From Chara braunii (taxonomy: Eukaryota > Streptophyta > Charophyceae > Charales > Characeae): a stretch of DNA of 39,161 bases. A program made the translations under genes and the position numbers. The notes under the pieces were generated by a model. That model had not been told where the DNA came from. It saw only the letters and a program-made list of their open reading frames with translations, and ran no database searches. Location of the stretch: the NCBI GenBank assembly GCA_003427395.1, contig BFEA01000060.1:2718450-2757610 (forward strand), written 5' to 3'. This document shows, piece by piece, positions 1 to 10,414 of the stretch (the stretch's first letter is position 1; every line of letters begins with the position of its first letter).

Positions 1-333
1 GGGGGGGGGGGGGGGCGAGGAAGAAGGGCATGAGCAGGCAACGCGCTCCTCAACAAGGTTAATTTCACAAAATTCCATTGCGTATGCCACCAAAAAAAAA
101 GGAAATTGGCATTCATTCGCGGTATAACGGTCCTGATCCCTGAAATCCAAATTGCACATACAGAAATTTAAACGCCCACTGCGTCAAGAAAATATTTTAA
201 AGAGGAAATAAATAAATAAACAGTGTGAATTGGTGCGAAAGGCGGAAAAAAGAAGAAAAAAAAAGAAGGTACTCTGTGGCAGGCAGGCTACACAGGCTAC
301 GACTATAAAAGGTAGGCGGCGGCGCCTGCGGTA

Positions 334-438
334 CCGTCTTCACCCGAATAGAACGCCCGGGAATTATAGCTGAATTTGGTGCAACTTACGGTCTAGATAC
401 AGCGATAATGACCGGGCGTTCTATTTGGGTGAAGACGG
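334..438. mobile_element. 105-bp palindromic MITE, copy 1
   Basis: Terminal inverted repeats begin CCGTCTTCACCCGAATAGAA and extend over almost the whole element (foldback), with a short centre. It is flanked by TA on both sides (332-333 and 439-440), as for Tc1/mariner-type insertion, and has the same length as the copies at 1040, 24236 and 25120. It lies in intron 1 of eIF4A-III. No transposase is encoded. Superfamily assignment from TA plus TIR alone is tentative. Confidence 0.85.
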
Positions 439-544
439 TAGTCTGTCCGGGTAAAATGGGAGAGAGAGAGATTTAACCCCCAGAAAGGGGCAACAAGCAG
501 GCCGCCTGCCCCGCCTGCCCCCCAAGTCACCGCTCTCCCAAACT

Positions 545-690
545 TCGACACACACAGAAGGGTGTGCGGAGGGAGAGAGGCAGGAAAGGAGGGCGGGGGG
601 GAAGAAGGGGGGGAAGAGAGGGGGGGAAGAGGGGAGACAAGTTGAGAGACTGAGGGGACAAGTTGAAAGAGGAGAGAAGCACACGCCCCC
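545..690. repeat. Second purine-rich tract in intron 1
   Basis: G-rich purine block on the plus strand, with repeated GGGGGGAAGA and GGGGACAAGTTGAGAGA-like units, followed by C9-10 and a degenerate CA-rich stretch to about 790. Overlapping minus-strand ORFs are low-complexity translations and are not reported as genes. Confidence 0.75.
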
Positions 691-1039
691 CCCCCCCAAC
701 CACCACATACACACGCACACAAGAGCACAGAAACATACACACAAGCACAAAAGACATAACCAACCACGCGCATGCACGCATAGACACGCGCACGCCCACC
801 ATATTTGCCAAGGTGTTTTCTCTTTGAAGTAGGAACAGCAGAGTCGTTTCCAGAATGGCAGATTGTTAAAGTAACAATATCCTTGATATATATACGTACA
901 AACTATAGAGGTGGGAGACAGAGAAAGATAGACACAGAGAGTTGTGTTTTAGTTATACACATATATAATAAACAACGAAGTACAGAAAAAGCGGCGGCGC
1001 AGACGAGCTGCGGAGGGTAAGAAACAAGGGGGTCACCTA

Positions 1040-1144
1040 CCATCCTACGCCGGAACACAAGCTCTCTCGTCATGAGTGCATCTGACAGGAAAAATAGCTA
1101 GTGTACATTCAGGATCAGGGTGCGTTATGTTCGGGGGAAGACGG
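1040..1144. mobile_element. 105-bp MITE family, diverged copy 2
   Basis: The right end, GTTCGGGGGAAGACGG, is intact and followed by TA at 1145-1146. The left end, CATCCTACGCCGGAACA, is diverged but preceded by TA at 1038-1039. Length is again 105 bp. The interior GATCAGGGTGCGTTATG matches the right half of the copy at 25978-26091. Confidence 0.65.
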
Positions 1145-1250
1145 TAATAACAGGTCAAACAAAAAAAAACACGAAAGCCGAGAGGGAACAAGGAGACGGG
1201 AAGGAGGGACAGTGTGCGGAGAAGAGGAAATAGCGACAAGCCACACGCTA

Positions 1251-1366
1251 CCCGTCTTCACCGGAATAGAACGCCAGGTCATTATCGCCGTATCTAGACT
1301 AAAAATTGCACCAAATACACAAAGCTATAATGACCGGGGGGGGGCTTTATTCGTGTGAAGACCGGG
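1251..1366. mobile_element. Palindromic MITE family, copy 3 (116 bp)
   Basis: Left TIR CCCGTCTTCACCGGAATAGA, right TIR ending GTGTGAAGACCGGG, with TA on both sides (1249-1250, 1367-1368). The centre carries TATCTAGACTAAAAATTGCA and ATAATGACCGG followed by a G run. Confidence 0.85.
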
Positions 1367-1407
1367 TAGCTGCGCAAACCTTAGAACGTAAAGTCTATAA
1401 TTACATA

Positions 1408-1471
1408 CGAATAAAGCCCCCCCCCGTCATTATAGCTTGTGTATTTGGTGCAATTTTTAGTCTAGATACTC
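1408..1471. repeat. Inverted partial duplicate of the MITE at 1251-1366
   Basis: This reads as the exact reverse complement of roughly 1288-1353 (ACGAATAAAGCCCCC through TTTAGTCTAGATAC). It creates a second, larger inverted repeat about 40 bp downstream of the intact copy. One TIR end is absent, so it is a partial inverted duplication rather than an independent insertion. Confidence 0.8.
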
Positions 1472-1799
1472 AAGAAACACGCACATTCCCCCGGGTGCCT
1501 TTCGCCTGGCTGCACTCCGCTCCGCTCGGGACTTACTATCAACGGGCCCACCGCTTTCCCCCCCCCCCACCTGTCGATGTACCACCTGGGCCCCCAAGTC
1601 CCACTTGCCGAAATTCTTCATTTTTCTGTTCGTTGATCTTCGAAATCTACGGTCAGAAATTGAGAATTGGGGTAAGTTGGACTTGGACCCTGAGCGAGCA
1701 GAGAGGTCCGTGCTGAGCTTGCCCTCTTCTTCTGATATACTCTGACCGCTCGGGCTACAACACGCACGCGGCTGTAACTGACTAAATCTGTTGCTTAAC

Positions 1800-2130
1800 G
1801 AAAAAGGAGGCGGGTTGGTGGGGCGGGGGAGAGGGAGGGGAAGCGCTGAAGAGAGAGAGAGAGAGAGAGAGAGAGAAGCAACAGAGAAAGGGAGAAAGAG
1901 AAGGATGGAGGCCACGAGACAAGGCGAAAGGGAAAAGATAGAGAACGAAAAGGGAAAAGATAAGAGAACGAAAGGGAAAAGAAAGAGAACGAAGAAAGAA
2001 CAGAAGAAGAGGGAGAGGAAGGGGGCGATCCTGAAAAGAGTAGAAAGAGAGAAGAAAGGCAAACCCGAGCGCAAGAAAGAAGAAAAGAAGACGAAGAGCA
2101 AGAAAACAAGGGCAACATGAAGAACGAAAA
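1800..2130. repeat. Polypurine/polypyrimidine tract with (GA)n core
   Basis: About 330 bases of almost pure purine on the plus strand, including a (GA)n run near 1852-1876 and repeated AGAACGAAAGGGAAAAGA-like units. On the eIF4A-III strand this is polypyrimidine inside intron 1. The long open frames on both strands here are composition artefacts. Such tracts can form triplex DNA; that is general knowledge, not shown here. Confidence 0.85.
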
Positions 2131-2280
2131 AGGCAAAAAGAAGTGCGGCATGTGTGAGAGAGAAGTGGGACAAGTGTTGGACACGTGGGACAAGTGTGAG
2201 AGGTCGGAGAAGTAGTGGCAGGAGTGAGAGAATTGGAAGAAGTGAGAGAAGTGGGAGAAGTGGGTGGTTATTTCACTCAC

Positions 2281-2597
2281 TCTCTCGTTGCGGTGTCCAG
2301 GGTTTGGCAGACAGCCAACGCGATCATCGAGGTTTTGCCTGTCCCCGACTGCGCTTGAGCGATGACATCTCGACCGTCCACTATGGGTCTGATGGCGCGC
2401 TGCTGTATTGCAGATGGCTTCTCAAATCCATACGCATAGATACCCCTCAGCAGATCCTCTCTGATTCCCATCGCGTCGAAGCTTGTAATAGGTTCAACTC
2501 CAGCACTTGTCTCAAAGACGATGTGCTCATCGTCATCCAAATCGCCATCGCGGGCGCCGCGAGCACGACCTCCAGCGACGACGCCGGCGGCCGCCAT
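2281..2597 (-). CDS. EIF4A3: eIF4A-III (DEAD-box RNA helicase), first coding exon only
   Basis: ATP-dependent DEAD-box helicase; eIF4A-III is the RNA-clamping core of the exon junction complex in the nucleus. About 106 residues are present. They hold an acidic N-terminus ([12 protein letters not shown], residues 19-30), the Q-motif region (TSF at 38-40, [10 protein letters not shown] at 57-66) and the Walker A motif AQSGTGKT at 82-89, then [10 protein letters not shown]. The combination [34 protein letters not shown] is typical of plant eIF4A-III rather than of translation eIF4A. The ATG at 2597-2595 is chosen because a longer in-frame start two codons upstream would be GTG. The exon ends after ACG AGA GA, where a perfect donor GTGAGTG begins at 2280; reading through it meets a stop at once. 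Motifs Ia to VI are missing from the window, so the other exons must lie left of position 1. Identity is firm; gene completeness and function cannot be judged. Confidence 0.93.
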
Positions 2598-2606
2598 GGC
2601 CACAAC

Positions 2607-2665
2607 CCAATCAAGCTAATTAACGCAAATCAAGCTAATTAACGCAAATCAATCTAATTAACGCA
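2607..2665. repeat. 19-bp tandem repeat x3 just upstream of the eIF4A-III start
   Basis: Three head-to-tail copies of AATCAAGCTAATTAACGCA, the last with one substitution, starting about 10 bp upstream of the eIF4A-III ATG, so probably in its 5' untranslated region. The unit contains the palindrome TTAATTAGC-like core. Confidence 0.85.
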
Positions 2666-2921
2666 AATGAGGGTATGAATCTAGTCCAAAACAAGAACAC
2701 GTCGTTTCTCCTACCCCTCCCCCCTCTTCCTTACTCCTTACTTCACTCGCTTCCTCCTCCTTCCTTCTTTTTCCCTCAATTACCACCCCCTCGCCGTTCC
2801 CTCTCCCACGCGTCTTCCCGCCGTTGATTGATCCCTCGATCGATTGATTGATTGGATTTCTTCCCGCTGAGTCCCGTGCAGCGTTTTCCCGCCTGATTCC
2901 ACGTCCAGCGTAGGCTGACTC

Positions 2922-2972
<51 letters not shown>

Positions 2973-3160
2973 TCACTCGCGCCCCCTCCGCACCAACCCA
3001 CCCTTTCCGTTCATAGAGAAGCCCCTCCCTCCCGCCAATCCCTGCGCTCGCGTTCTCGTTCTTTCCTTTCCAAAAAATTCCAAAAATTTTCAACTCAAAC
3101 CACACCGCGGCGCCGTGCGACAACGAACCCCTACCTACCTAGCCAGAGGCTGCACCGAGG
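2666..3160 (-). promoter_or_regulatory. Probable eIF4A-III 5' flank/promoter
   Basis: Inferred only from its position upstream of the minus-strand start codon. It is pyrimidine-rich on the plus strand, with (CT)n followed by (CA)n at about 2920-2972 and a CGATTGATTGATTGATT run at about 2839-2855. No TATA box or defined element could be assigned. Confidence 0.35.
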
Positions 3161-3603
3161 ACCCTGGATACAGGCGGCACCGAAGATCGGCGGTACCCGT
3201 AATGAGTCCCCTGTTGTCACCTCCGTTCTCGAGCAAAACGCCGTACGGGCGGGCGTGAAGGCCGCGCGCCCTCGAACCGGCCACCGCCGCACAACAACGA
3301 CCAGCGATCCACCTGCGCCGACCTGGACTTGCTCAAACGACCGCTATGCTATACCACCTCGCTTTCCCTCTCCTATCCTACTCAAGTTGCACGCCGTTTG
3401 TTTGGACCGTTGCCATCCCCACGGACGCATAGCCGAGGGCTCACTTGATAGTCAGGCCACCTGCGTGCCACCGGTCATCGGTTCTGCCTTGGGGCTTTGG
3501 TCCTGCCTTGGCGCTTTGTCATTCAGTCGCTATTCGCCGAGTTCGGCGAGTATTGCATGGTTTGACTGTTATAACGCGTTTGACGTGGGGAACGCAGCCC
3601 TAC

Positions 3604-3629
3604 TGGTGTCTAAGGGCCTCCTTAGACAC
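3604..3629. other. Perfect short hairpin
   Basis: GGTGTCTAAGG and CCTTAGACACC face each other across a 3-4 base spacer. It sits in unannotated sequence (3160-3840) in which no gene was recognised; the open frame there has no recognisable domain. Confidence 0.6.
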
Positions 3630-3849
3630 CACTACAGTTCCCACTACATTTTCCCTCATCACGTTCCGGAGGTGATAGTTTTAACCAAGTATGATTGAAT
3701 TTATACAAGTGCCTGGTGCACTAGAAAACATTCCAATTCAAGGTGAGAGATGGTAATGGTACCTTGTCACGAGAGTTTCATCTACAATAAGAGAACCTAT
3801 TTGTTCACAGCCCGTCAATAGTGCGTTGTCGAGGGTATAGGCTCCCGCC

Positions 3850-5110
3850 TTTTCCGCAAAGGTGAGAGCCCTCCCGACCATATCACGCAGGAGTTTAACA
3901 AAAAACAACATCAGAGAGACAACTCTAGAACGACGTAAAATAATCCCGCGAACCGCTGAGGCGGCCGTGGTTGCGTCGTCCCTTCGCCACTCTGGCCGGG
4001 TGCGCCAGCTGTACATCTCACGGTCCCCTACGACAGGATAGGTTCTCGTGGGGCACACGTTTTCCCTCTCTAAGGGGATGTCATCACCCTTAGGGGCGTA
4101 TCCCTACCCAGTACTGACCCACGTGCAAAAGTTTTTAGATGCAATTGCAGAGGTAGGTCAGCCGAGGGCGTTTGCTCGTTCACCGTAGTATAAATACGCT
4201 TGGTTAACGCCAAGCGAGCCCGAACGTCGTCCGTTCCTAGGGCGTTGATCTCCTGGGTATAGAGCAAACGTCGGTCGACTAGGACGGTCTCAACCAAGCG
4301 TGAAACCACAATTCATCCTAGCCCCTTAGACACATAGTCAAAAGATATTTTAAACATCCATATATAATTATATTCAGAGAAAATTGACCGTAGTCGGCAG
4401 AAATATATCCGCTATGAAATGATAACTAAAAAAAATTAAATCATCATGCAGTATATCAGGTAACACGATATCGAAACACAATCCGACCATTTCAGGTCAA
4501 ACACCACAAAACAATCAATCAATCGCCAACAGAGAGTTGGCTACCGATAATAACATTGATGCAGCCGACAAGGTACTCAAACCGCCTCAGTTTTGACTTG
4601 ATGAGACGCACTGTCAAAGTCGTTCATTTCATCCTACTATCAACCTAAGATTATACACGCTCACACTTGTCTCCATACTTTCTCAACCTTCTTAGATGAC
4701 AGACTACTTTGCGAATGATTCTTGATCAGGGGCATTGCTTGAAGTGTTGCATGTCTCTCCCTCCAGGAAGTGGTATGGGGTACTCCTCCTCCTCACCCGA
4801 ACATAAAACTCGAATCTCAGAAGTCGGGTCGTTTCCATCGAATCGGCAAAGTGCACCCCCCGTAAAAGTAACTCACTCTGAGTCGATAACAGGGTCGGCT
4901 CCTGAAGCAACAAACCCCCGTCCCATATGTTTCCTAAAGAAAATAATGTGTCCACTACGAGTAGCTTTCATATATTCTCAGTTCTCCTAAGTTTAGGGTA
5001 ACTTTGACGAAAAAAAATCCGAAGGAGATAAAAAATAAGAATCATTTGGACACGTACAAGTAGATAAGGTCGTTCGGGATAGGAAGGGTCAATCCTGGGA
5101 AAATACTAAG
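3850..5110 (+). repeat. Dispersed repeat family R1, copy 1
   Basis: Diverged copies lie at 18840-20300 (reverse), 36960-37800 (direct) and 35580-36070 (reverse). Shared landmarks in order: AGAGACAACTC, GTTGCGTCGTCCCTTCGCCA, TACGACAGGATAGGTTCTCG, TAGGGGCGTATCCCTAC, CAATTGCAGAGGTAGGTCAG, GGTCGACTAGGACGGTCTC, ATCTCAGAAGTCGG and AGGTCGTTCGGGATAG. Length and arrangement suggest a solo LTR or another non-autonomous element, but no terminal TG/CA, primer-binding site or target duplication was found. No intact protein is encoded: frames broken by stops run on both strands in the copies. Confidence 0.75.
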
Positions 5111-5149
5111 TTCATTTGACCTCATCTGCTTTATTTCAATCGTATTCAT

Positions 5150-6870
5150 TCTACAACACACGCTGAATAATATTTTTCAAAACAACAAGTTTTTTCGACA
5201 AACAGACAGGTAAAAGGTAGAAAGAAGACAATTTTTTCATCTTTCCCAAAAAGGCATAAATCAACTCATTTGCAAGCATCCTTCTACATACCTGCACAAC
5301 ATGTAAAGACAACAAATTCAAGAGAAAACCAGTGCAATCCCATACTCAACTCAGACCTCACCATTCACATGCAAACACACAATTCGTTTACCTTTTCAAT
5401 GAACATTCGATTGAACAGGGTCAACCAAAGTGTGGGTTCATACAGGTGTGAAGAGAAATTTGAGTCATTCTACTGACCTTGCGTGAAGTTTGAATCGGCT
5501 CGCTCAAGAAAGCCGAGTAACATGTCAATCAAATAAAACATATCCGCTTTTGAAGTCCAAAATATACATCCCACAATTTCACAAGTTGTGGCCTTTGTCC
5601 TTAGCCACAGTCAGCGTCCTCCACCAAGTGTCCAAATGAGTAGAGGTTCAGCCATAAAAAAACTCAAACGAGATAACCCTCCAGAAGGGTGTTCCCACAA
5701 GTGAGTTTTTTCATCGTCCCAATGTCCCAAACTGATCCCAGCTTAGACCCATCTCAACTGCACTCACAAAAATCTGTCTCCCCAACCAATCGCAAGTCCA
5801 CACCGCCGCAAATCATCACGACCGCATCAGATAGTTGTCAAATGTGCGAAACACAGGTCACACATGCTCAAAATTTTGACCCTCAACTTGGTCTCACTTG
5901 ATCCCGGGTTACCGCTGCAGCACCAGATGACCTTAAACACCAATACCTCTCGCACCGTACACCGTAAAAAAAATAATAAAGGTGACCCTGGTCCAAACCG
6001 CATGTGCTGCGAGCCCCAAAAAAAGTAAAGATGTCATTCCGGCACAAACCGCAAGCGCTGCAACTCCAATAGTCAGTGCCACGTGCACTCACTCCGCGAC
6101 CTCTTCATATTGTCGGCCCATGCACCACTGTCACCTTATCCTAACCGTGGATCAACACTAGCCCAATCTTTACACCATGCTGAAAACGTTGCACACCTCA
6201 AAAATTTAACAGCGGAATTAATGTTTGTCGTTGTCGTTAAAACGGGTACCACGGTCGTCTAATAGCACCGCCACATGCTCACACACCACTGCCAGTCCAT
6301 TTTTCAGGCCACATTGGAGTCTACCATAGGCACTGCGCACCAGAAAAAAAACAACGGAGGACCAAAACTCGCCGCACCGTTAGTCCGGCAGCACGTCCCC
6401 ACCGAAATGTCGTTGCGGCATGCCGAAAAAAAGGTAACACTTCCACTGCAAGTGTTGCTGCCGCCATGCCAAAAAACATGACAGCACTTCCCCTTCAAAA
6501 AAATTGTCGTCGAGCCAAGATGTCGGCAGCATAACCTCTGAGAGCACCTTCCCTCAGTCACATTAAAAAAACATCCGCGTCGAGCGACACATCCCGCAAC
6601 ACATTTCCTCAGGAAGGTCTTGACGCCGCGGCGGCAGTCCAGCAACACAACCCTACTGAAATAGGTGCCGCTTGCCGCATCGTCTAAACCTGACGCAACC
6701 CTACGGCCTCCGCACCAGCACGAATGGTGGGGCAGAGAGCCTCCAACCCTTGGCTATGACTGACTCTCTTCTCCTCCTCCAACAGCGTTTCCCCTTATCC
6801 TGCAGACCTCCACTTCCTTCACCAGCAGCACCGCCCCACAATAGCAGCCAACCGACATTCACTCAAGTGA
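5150..6870. other. No recognisable gene; C/A-rich degenerate repeats
   Basis: The plus strand is rich in C and A and poor in G, especially 5690-6870, with loosely repeated phrases such as GTCGTCGAGCCAAGATGTCG and GCCGCCATGCCAAAAAACAT. Open frames on both strands are Cys- or Ser-rich translations of this bias, without domains. Confidence 0.6.
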
Positions 6871-6871
6871 A

Positions 6872-7224
6872 TGGCCCAGCAACACTGCTACAAGTGTGAG
6901 ACTGATGGGTGGGGAGCTGACTTTTATAGCCAGTCGAAGACATGTGGGCAACTGCTTTGCTTACAACCAGGCAAAAATTCGTCGATGCTCCTGACCCTCG
7001 ATCTAGATCAACGGCCAGAAGTCCGATGCCTTGGTTTTCCCCTAGGGGACCAAGGTCATCAACCCCCAGGAGTACTTGGCCGTTTTCCCAGGTCAGGTGC
7101 TCATGGAAATGGCTATATTCAACCACTTACTGCTCCTACTCAAAACGAACAGGCGCAGTCCCATCACCCTCTAGATTCTTCTGGGGCTTCACATGTTCCG
7201 TGGCTGCAGCCACGTACGTGACCG

Positions 7225-7228
<4 letters not shown>
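6872..7228. other. Unidentified open sequence, several overlapping frames
   Basis: Frames in both directions stay open for about 90-150 codons here, and the plus-strand frame continues into a T tract as poly-Phe. No motif was recognised. The openness probably reflects composition; a decayed transposon gene cannot be excluded. Confidence 0.3.

Positions 7229-7290
<62 letters not shown>
7229..7290. repeat. 62-bp homopolymer T tract
   Basis: Uninterrupted T run, read as A on the opposite strand. It could be the A-tail of a minus-strand retroelement; the sequence to its right was not recognised. Confidence 0.9.
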
Positions 7291-7294
<4 letters not shown>

Positions 7295-7459
7295 ACCCCC
7301 CTCGTTTCCCTGTGCAGGGGCAACTCACCATTCAAAACGTACGGCCGCCCCTTCCTTTCTTAGTCATTTCTCAGAGTCGAACTAGAGTCACCCTCAACAG
7401 GGTATTTTTTTCCCTTAGTGCGCCCGAACTTGGTCTAAACTAGGTGCCACGTTCGGGCG

Positions 7460-7517
7460 CCACTTCATGTAGCCGCTGCCCGTTCAAAAACGAACGGGCG
7501 CAGCTACAGTGAAGTGG
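7460..7517. repeat. Near-perfect 58-bp palindrome
   Basis: CCACTTCATGTAGCCGCTGC and GCAGCTACAGTGAAGTGG pair almost fully around a centre of GCCCGTTC-AAAAAC-GAACGGGC. A shorter hairpin just upstream (GCGCCCGAAC at about 7419, GTTCGGGCGC at 7451) and the one at 7816-7841 use related sequence. Confidence 0.85.
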
Positions 7518-7815
7518 AATTGAGCAGGAAGGGAGAGGGGAACCTAAAAAAAAATATGGTGGTGTATTTCCTACTGCCCTAGTGACAGATTCATTATATT
7601 TTGCTCATCATGTAGATGGTAATACCAGAAGGTCGGTCAAGAGGTTGAAGACTTACCTGTTGGCCGTTGTACTCTCCATCGTCATGGATCCAGGCCCCCG
7701 CCAAGTAAGATCCCTCTCCCTCACTCTCTTTTTCATGCAGTAGTAGTAGTAGGTATATTCCCTTGTTCTAGAGGTAGATACATTCGACTTTACACCTCTT
7801 TGTGTATAGAAAGTC

Positions 7816-7841
7816 AGCCCGTTCGTCGAAACGAACGGGCG
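7816..7841. repeat. Hairpin sharing the GCCCGTTCG core
   Basis: GCCCGTTCG-TCGAAA-CGAACGGGC, the same core as the palindrome at 7460-7517, about 300 bp away. The two may mark the ends of one small element. Confidence 0.7.
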
Positions 7842-7943
7842 CATTCAGAAAATCACGAACTAAAAAAAAACCCAAAAACAATCTAAAAATATACAACGAA
7901 TCTAGAAGGAATCTGATCTAAGGAAAACCTAAAACAAGTCTTA

Positions 7944-7945
<2 letters not shown>

Positions 7946-7995
<50 letters not shown>
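7946..7995. repeat. (AAT)n microsatellite
   Basis: About 16 uninterrupted AAT units in AT-rich sequence. Confidence 0.95.
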
Positions 7996-7996
<1 letters not shown>

Positions 7997-8485
7997 AATC
8001 TGAAAAAAGAAACAAAAATAAAACTCACCTCGTTGCAGAAACGGTCGCCCGTTTTCTCGGAGGCGTCAAGTGCACTGGGGTCTTCAGTGCCCCAGTCACT
8101 TCGTAATGCGCCATATGGCGCTTCGTCTTAGTTTAGTTTTTAGTTTTTTTTTTTTTTTTTTTAAGTTAGTTTTAGGCCAACGGTCGTGCCCCGTTTCGTG
8201 GCTCACCCACGAATTGTTGAAATACAAACCCAAGTTTGATCCCGGCCTAGGATCGAGACGATCTTGAGCCATTTCTCAATTTATATGTGTGATCCTTGCG
8301 CATAGCCATTCTCGATCCACGCGGCCCGATTTCAGTCATGCGATCTTCGAGATCGCGCGGTCAAGATTGACCATGCCACTTGGTTGCGAAAGTGCCTACT
8401 CCCAAAAGGAGTTGTGCCCAGTGGAGCGCAGCGTGTCTGATTCGATCCCTGTGTCCGCCGGGTAACAGTCTGGTGTTGTAACCTA

Positions 8486-8548
8486 CTGGGCTAGCTCCTA
8501 TCACGATAGTGATAGGAGCAGCTCTTCTATGAGAAGAGTTTGGCCCAG
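8486..8548. other. Perfect three-way-junction (cloverleaf-like) inverted repeat
   Basis: Outer stem CTGGGC/GCCCAG encloses two perfect hairpins: GCTCCTATCAC-GATA-GTGATAGGAGC (8494-8519) and CTCTTCT-ATG-AGAAGAG (8522-8538). About 50 bp upstream is a B-box-like GATTCGATCCC (about 8442), and upstream of that a hairpin ACTCC-CAAA-AGGAGT. It could be part of a tRNA-derived element or a structured RNA; no family was recognised. Confidence 0.6.
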
Positions 8549-8656
8549 ACCATTCCTCTATGGCCTTGCAGGCTTTGTCTACTTGAGGCCTTGCAGGGCT
8601 CGCTTGCTGGCCCTGCCCCATTGGTTGCCTGCGTGACCACGGCTCAACTGGTCACC

Positions 8657-8903
8657 TAACCAGGTAGGCCTTGGCATCGGCCTATCGACCCCCCGACTCG
8701 AAGTCAAACCCCGCGGCTAAGGGAATAATAATAATAAAAAAGCCTCTTATTCCTTCGGTGTCATGGTCCTATACCCGACGCGTCCTCCACTACACAACAC
8801 TCTACTGTATTTGGACGCTTTGTGGACCCGATACATTCAAAATGTTTGACTCTGTCCATAAACCATCCAAATGTATGTACAATGTTGTGCAACAGAACAA
8901 GGT

Positions 8904-8949
<46 letters not shown>

Positions 8950-9285
8950 CCCACTTTTTAACCTACCCAGACCCTGAATCGCGCGACTGCTATGATAGGT
9001 TTGATTTTAGTTCTTCAACACCCCCACGCCCCTACGGCCTTAACAAAAGTGAAGCATTACCATTCACCTAACCGGGTAGGCCTCGGCATCGACCTATCGA
9101 CCCCCCGGCTCGAAGTCAAACCCCACAGCTCAGGGAATAATAATAATAAAAAATTCGGCGCGTCCTTCTTTTTAGCCTACCCAGACCCTGAATCGCGCGG
9201 CTGCTAGGATAGGTCAACTTTTAGTACTTCAACACCCGCACGCCCCTACGACGTTGACAAAAGTGAAGCATTGTCATTCCTATCC
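8657..9285 (+). repeat. Tandem duplication of a repeat unit, one copy interrupted
   Basis: The unit runs from CACCTAACC(A/G)GGTAGGCC through ATCGACCCCCCG, AATAATAATAATAAAAAA, CCTACCCAGACCCTGAATCG to AAAGTGAAGCATT. The second unit (9066-9285) is continuous. The first (8657-8745 plus 8946-9065) is split by about 200 bp containing a (TG)n tract at 8910-8945. Confidence 0.8.
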
Positions 9286-9480
9286 GTTACTTCGGACGCC
9301 ACACGCGTCCGGACTAAAGTCTAAAAACTTTTAGTCTCTCAGTTATAGGTCAGGTCCGAATAATCTTTGGCAACGTCAGTCTCATCAAGTCCTTCAACTC
9401 ATCAAGAAAAAGTCGGACAACGTCCGACGTTCAAAACCCCCGGCAAATACCCTTGTCAGGGTATTTTCCCCGAAAGCGTT
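9160..9480 (+). repeat. Dispersed repeat family R2, copy 1
   Basis: Shares AGCCTACCCAGACCCTGAAT, TTATAGGTCAGGTC, ACGTCCGACGTTC and CAAATACCCTTG with the reverse-oriented copy at 18300-18655, in the same order. It overlaps the end of the tandem unit at 8657-9285. No coding frame of note. Confidence 0.75.
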
Positions 9481-9899
9481 TCCCCCCCCCGAGACATTTT
9501 CGTTGTCCTTTGTTATACCCGTCGTTGATTCGGACTCGTTTAGTCATTGGAAGGTTCGAAAATTTTGCAGCCCGTCAGGGTTGCATTTTCCCTGCCTGAG
9601 ACATTTCAATGTCATTAAAATTTCAACGTCGGTGGTCGTTCGGGAGGGTGGGCATTTTGAGGTTTCGGGCCTTAGCAAGGGGTAAGGCATGTGAAGGACT
9701 AGTAGCTGCCCGTAGGAGGCCGAGGAGGCCAGTCCTTCAATTTTGAACATTCCGAAATTGAAACGGTGTGGGTCCACTTTTCTCAAACAGAAGAGCACTT
9801 CGGATAGAACACGTGCGTGTGTTGTTCGAATACAACATGTACCCTTTCTACTCGAAGTTCGAAAAGGAAAAACTCTAGTGTTTCAATCACGTATTATGT

Positions 9900-10349
9900 T
9901 TTTTTTTTTTTTTTTTGAGGTCAGCGTTTGCCCTTGTGCTCCCCTCCACTGACATGATGCATGTTGCAAGGCTCTCTCTCTCTCTCCCTCTCTCTCTCTC
10001 TCTCTAGACTTTTTTGGTTTACAATTCCTAAAGAAAGGAGACAAAAAAGTCTCTTTCTTCTCAACGTTTGGGAACGAATTTCTGCAATTACTTGTTTAGC
10101 CTGAACTTTTTGATTATTTTTGACAAATAGTAGACTGTCAGTTGGAATCATAGATTTATATATGTCTTTTCCTTTCTCTCTNNNNNNNNNNNNNNNNNNN
10201 NNNNNNNNNNNNNNNNNNNNNNNNNNNNNNNNNNNNNNNNNNNNNNNNNNNNNNNNNNNNNNNNNNNNNNNNNNNNNNNNNNNNNNNNNNNNNNNNNNNN
10301 NNNNNNNNNNNNNNNNNNNNNNNNNNNNNNNNNNNNNNNNNNNNNNNNN

Positions 10350-10414
<65 letters not shown>

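Larger units (their letters stand above)
1..2280 (-). other. eIF4A-III intron 1 (partial)
   Basis: This is the sequence downstream of the donor at 2280 on the gene strand. No second exon (expected to continue VQALILSPTRELA or similar) was found in any minus-strand frame, so intron 1 is longer than 2.28 kb. It holds three MITE copies, a minisatellite of GTGAGAGAAGTGGGA-like units next to the donor (about 2150-2275) and a long polypurine tract. The window begins with a run of G. Confidence 0.7.

Noticed and set aside
1457-2280. Long open frames on both strands (up to about 240 codons)
   Set aside because: They are translations of a polypurine/polypyrimidine tract (Arg/Glu/Lys or Ser/Leu/Phe runs) inside the eIF4A-III intron and contain no helicase motif.
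2607-2665. CRISPR-like array (short direct repeats); also the 31-bp repeats at 32779-32871
   Set aside because: Units are contiguous with no unique spacers, and the DNA is clearly eukaryotic; these are minisatellites.
3738-4309. Minus-strand ORFs of 79 and 106 codons in R1 copy 1
   Set aside because: The matching frame in R1 copy 2 is broken by stops and shows ordinary nucleotide-level divergence; no domain could be named.
6304-6648. Cysteine-rich 114-codon minus-strand ORF resembling a small secreted protein
   Set aside because: The cysteines arise from repeated GCA/ACA text in C/A-rich low-complexity sequence; no signal peptide and no regular cysteine framework.
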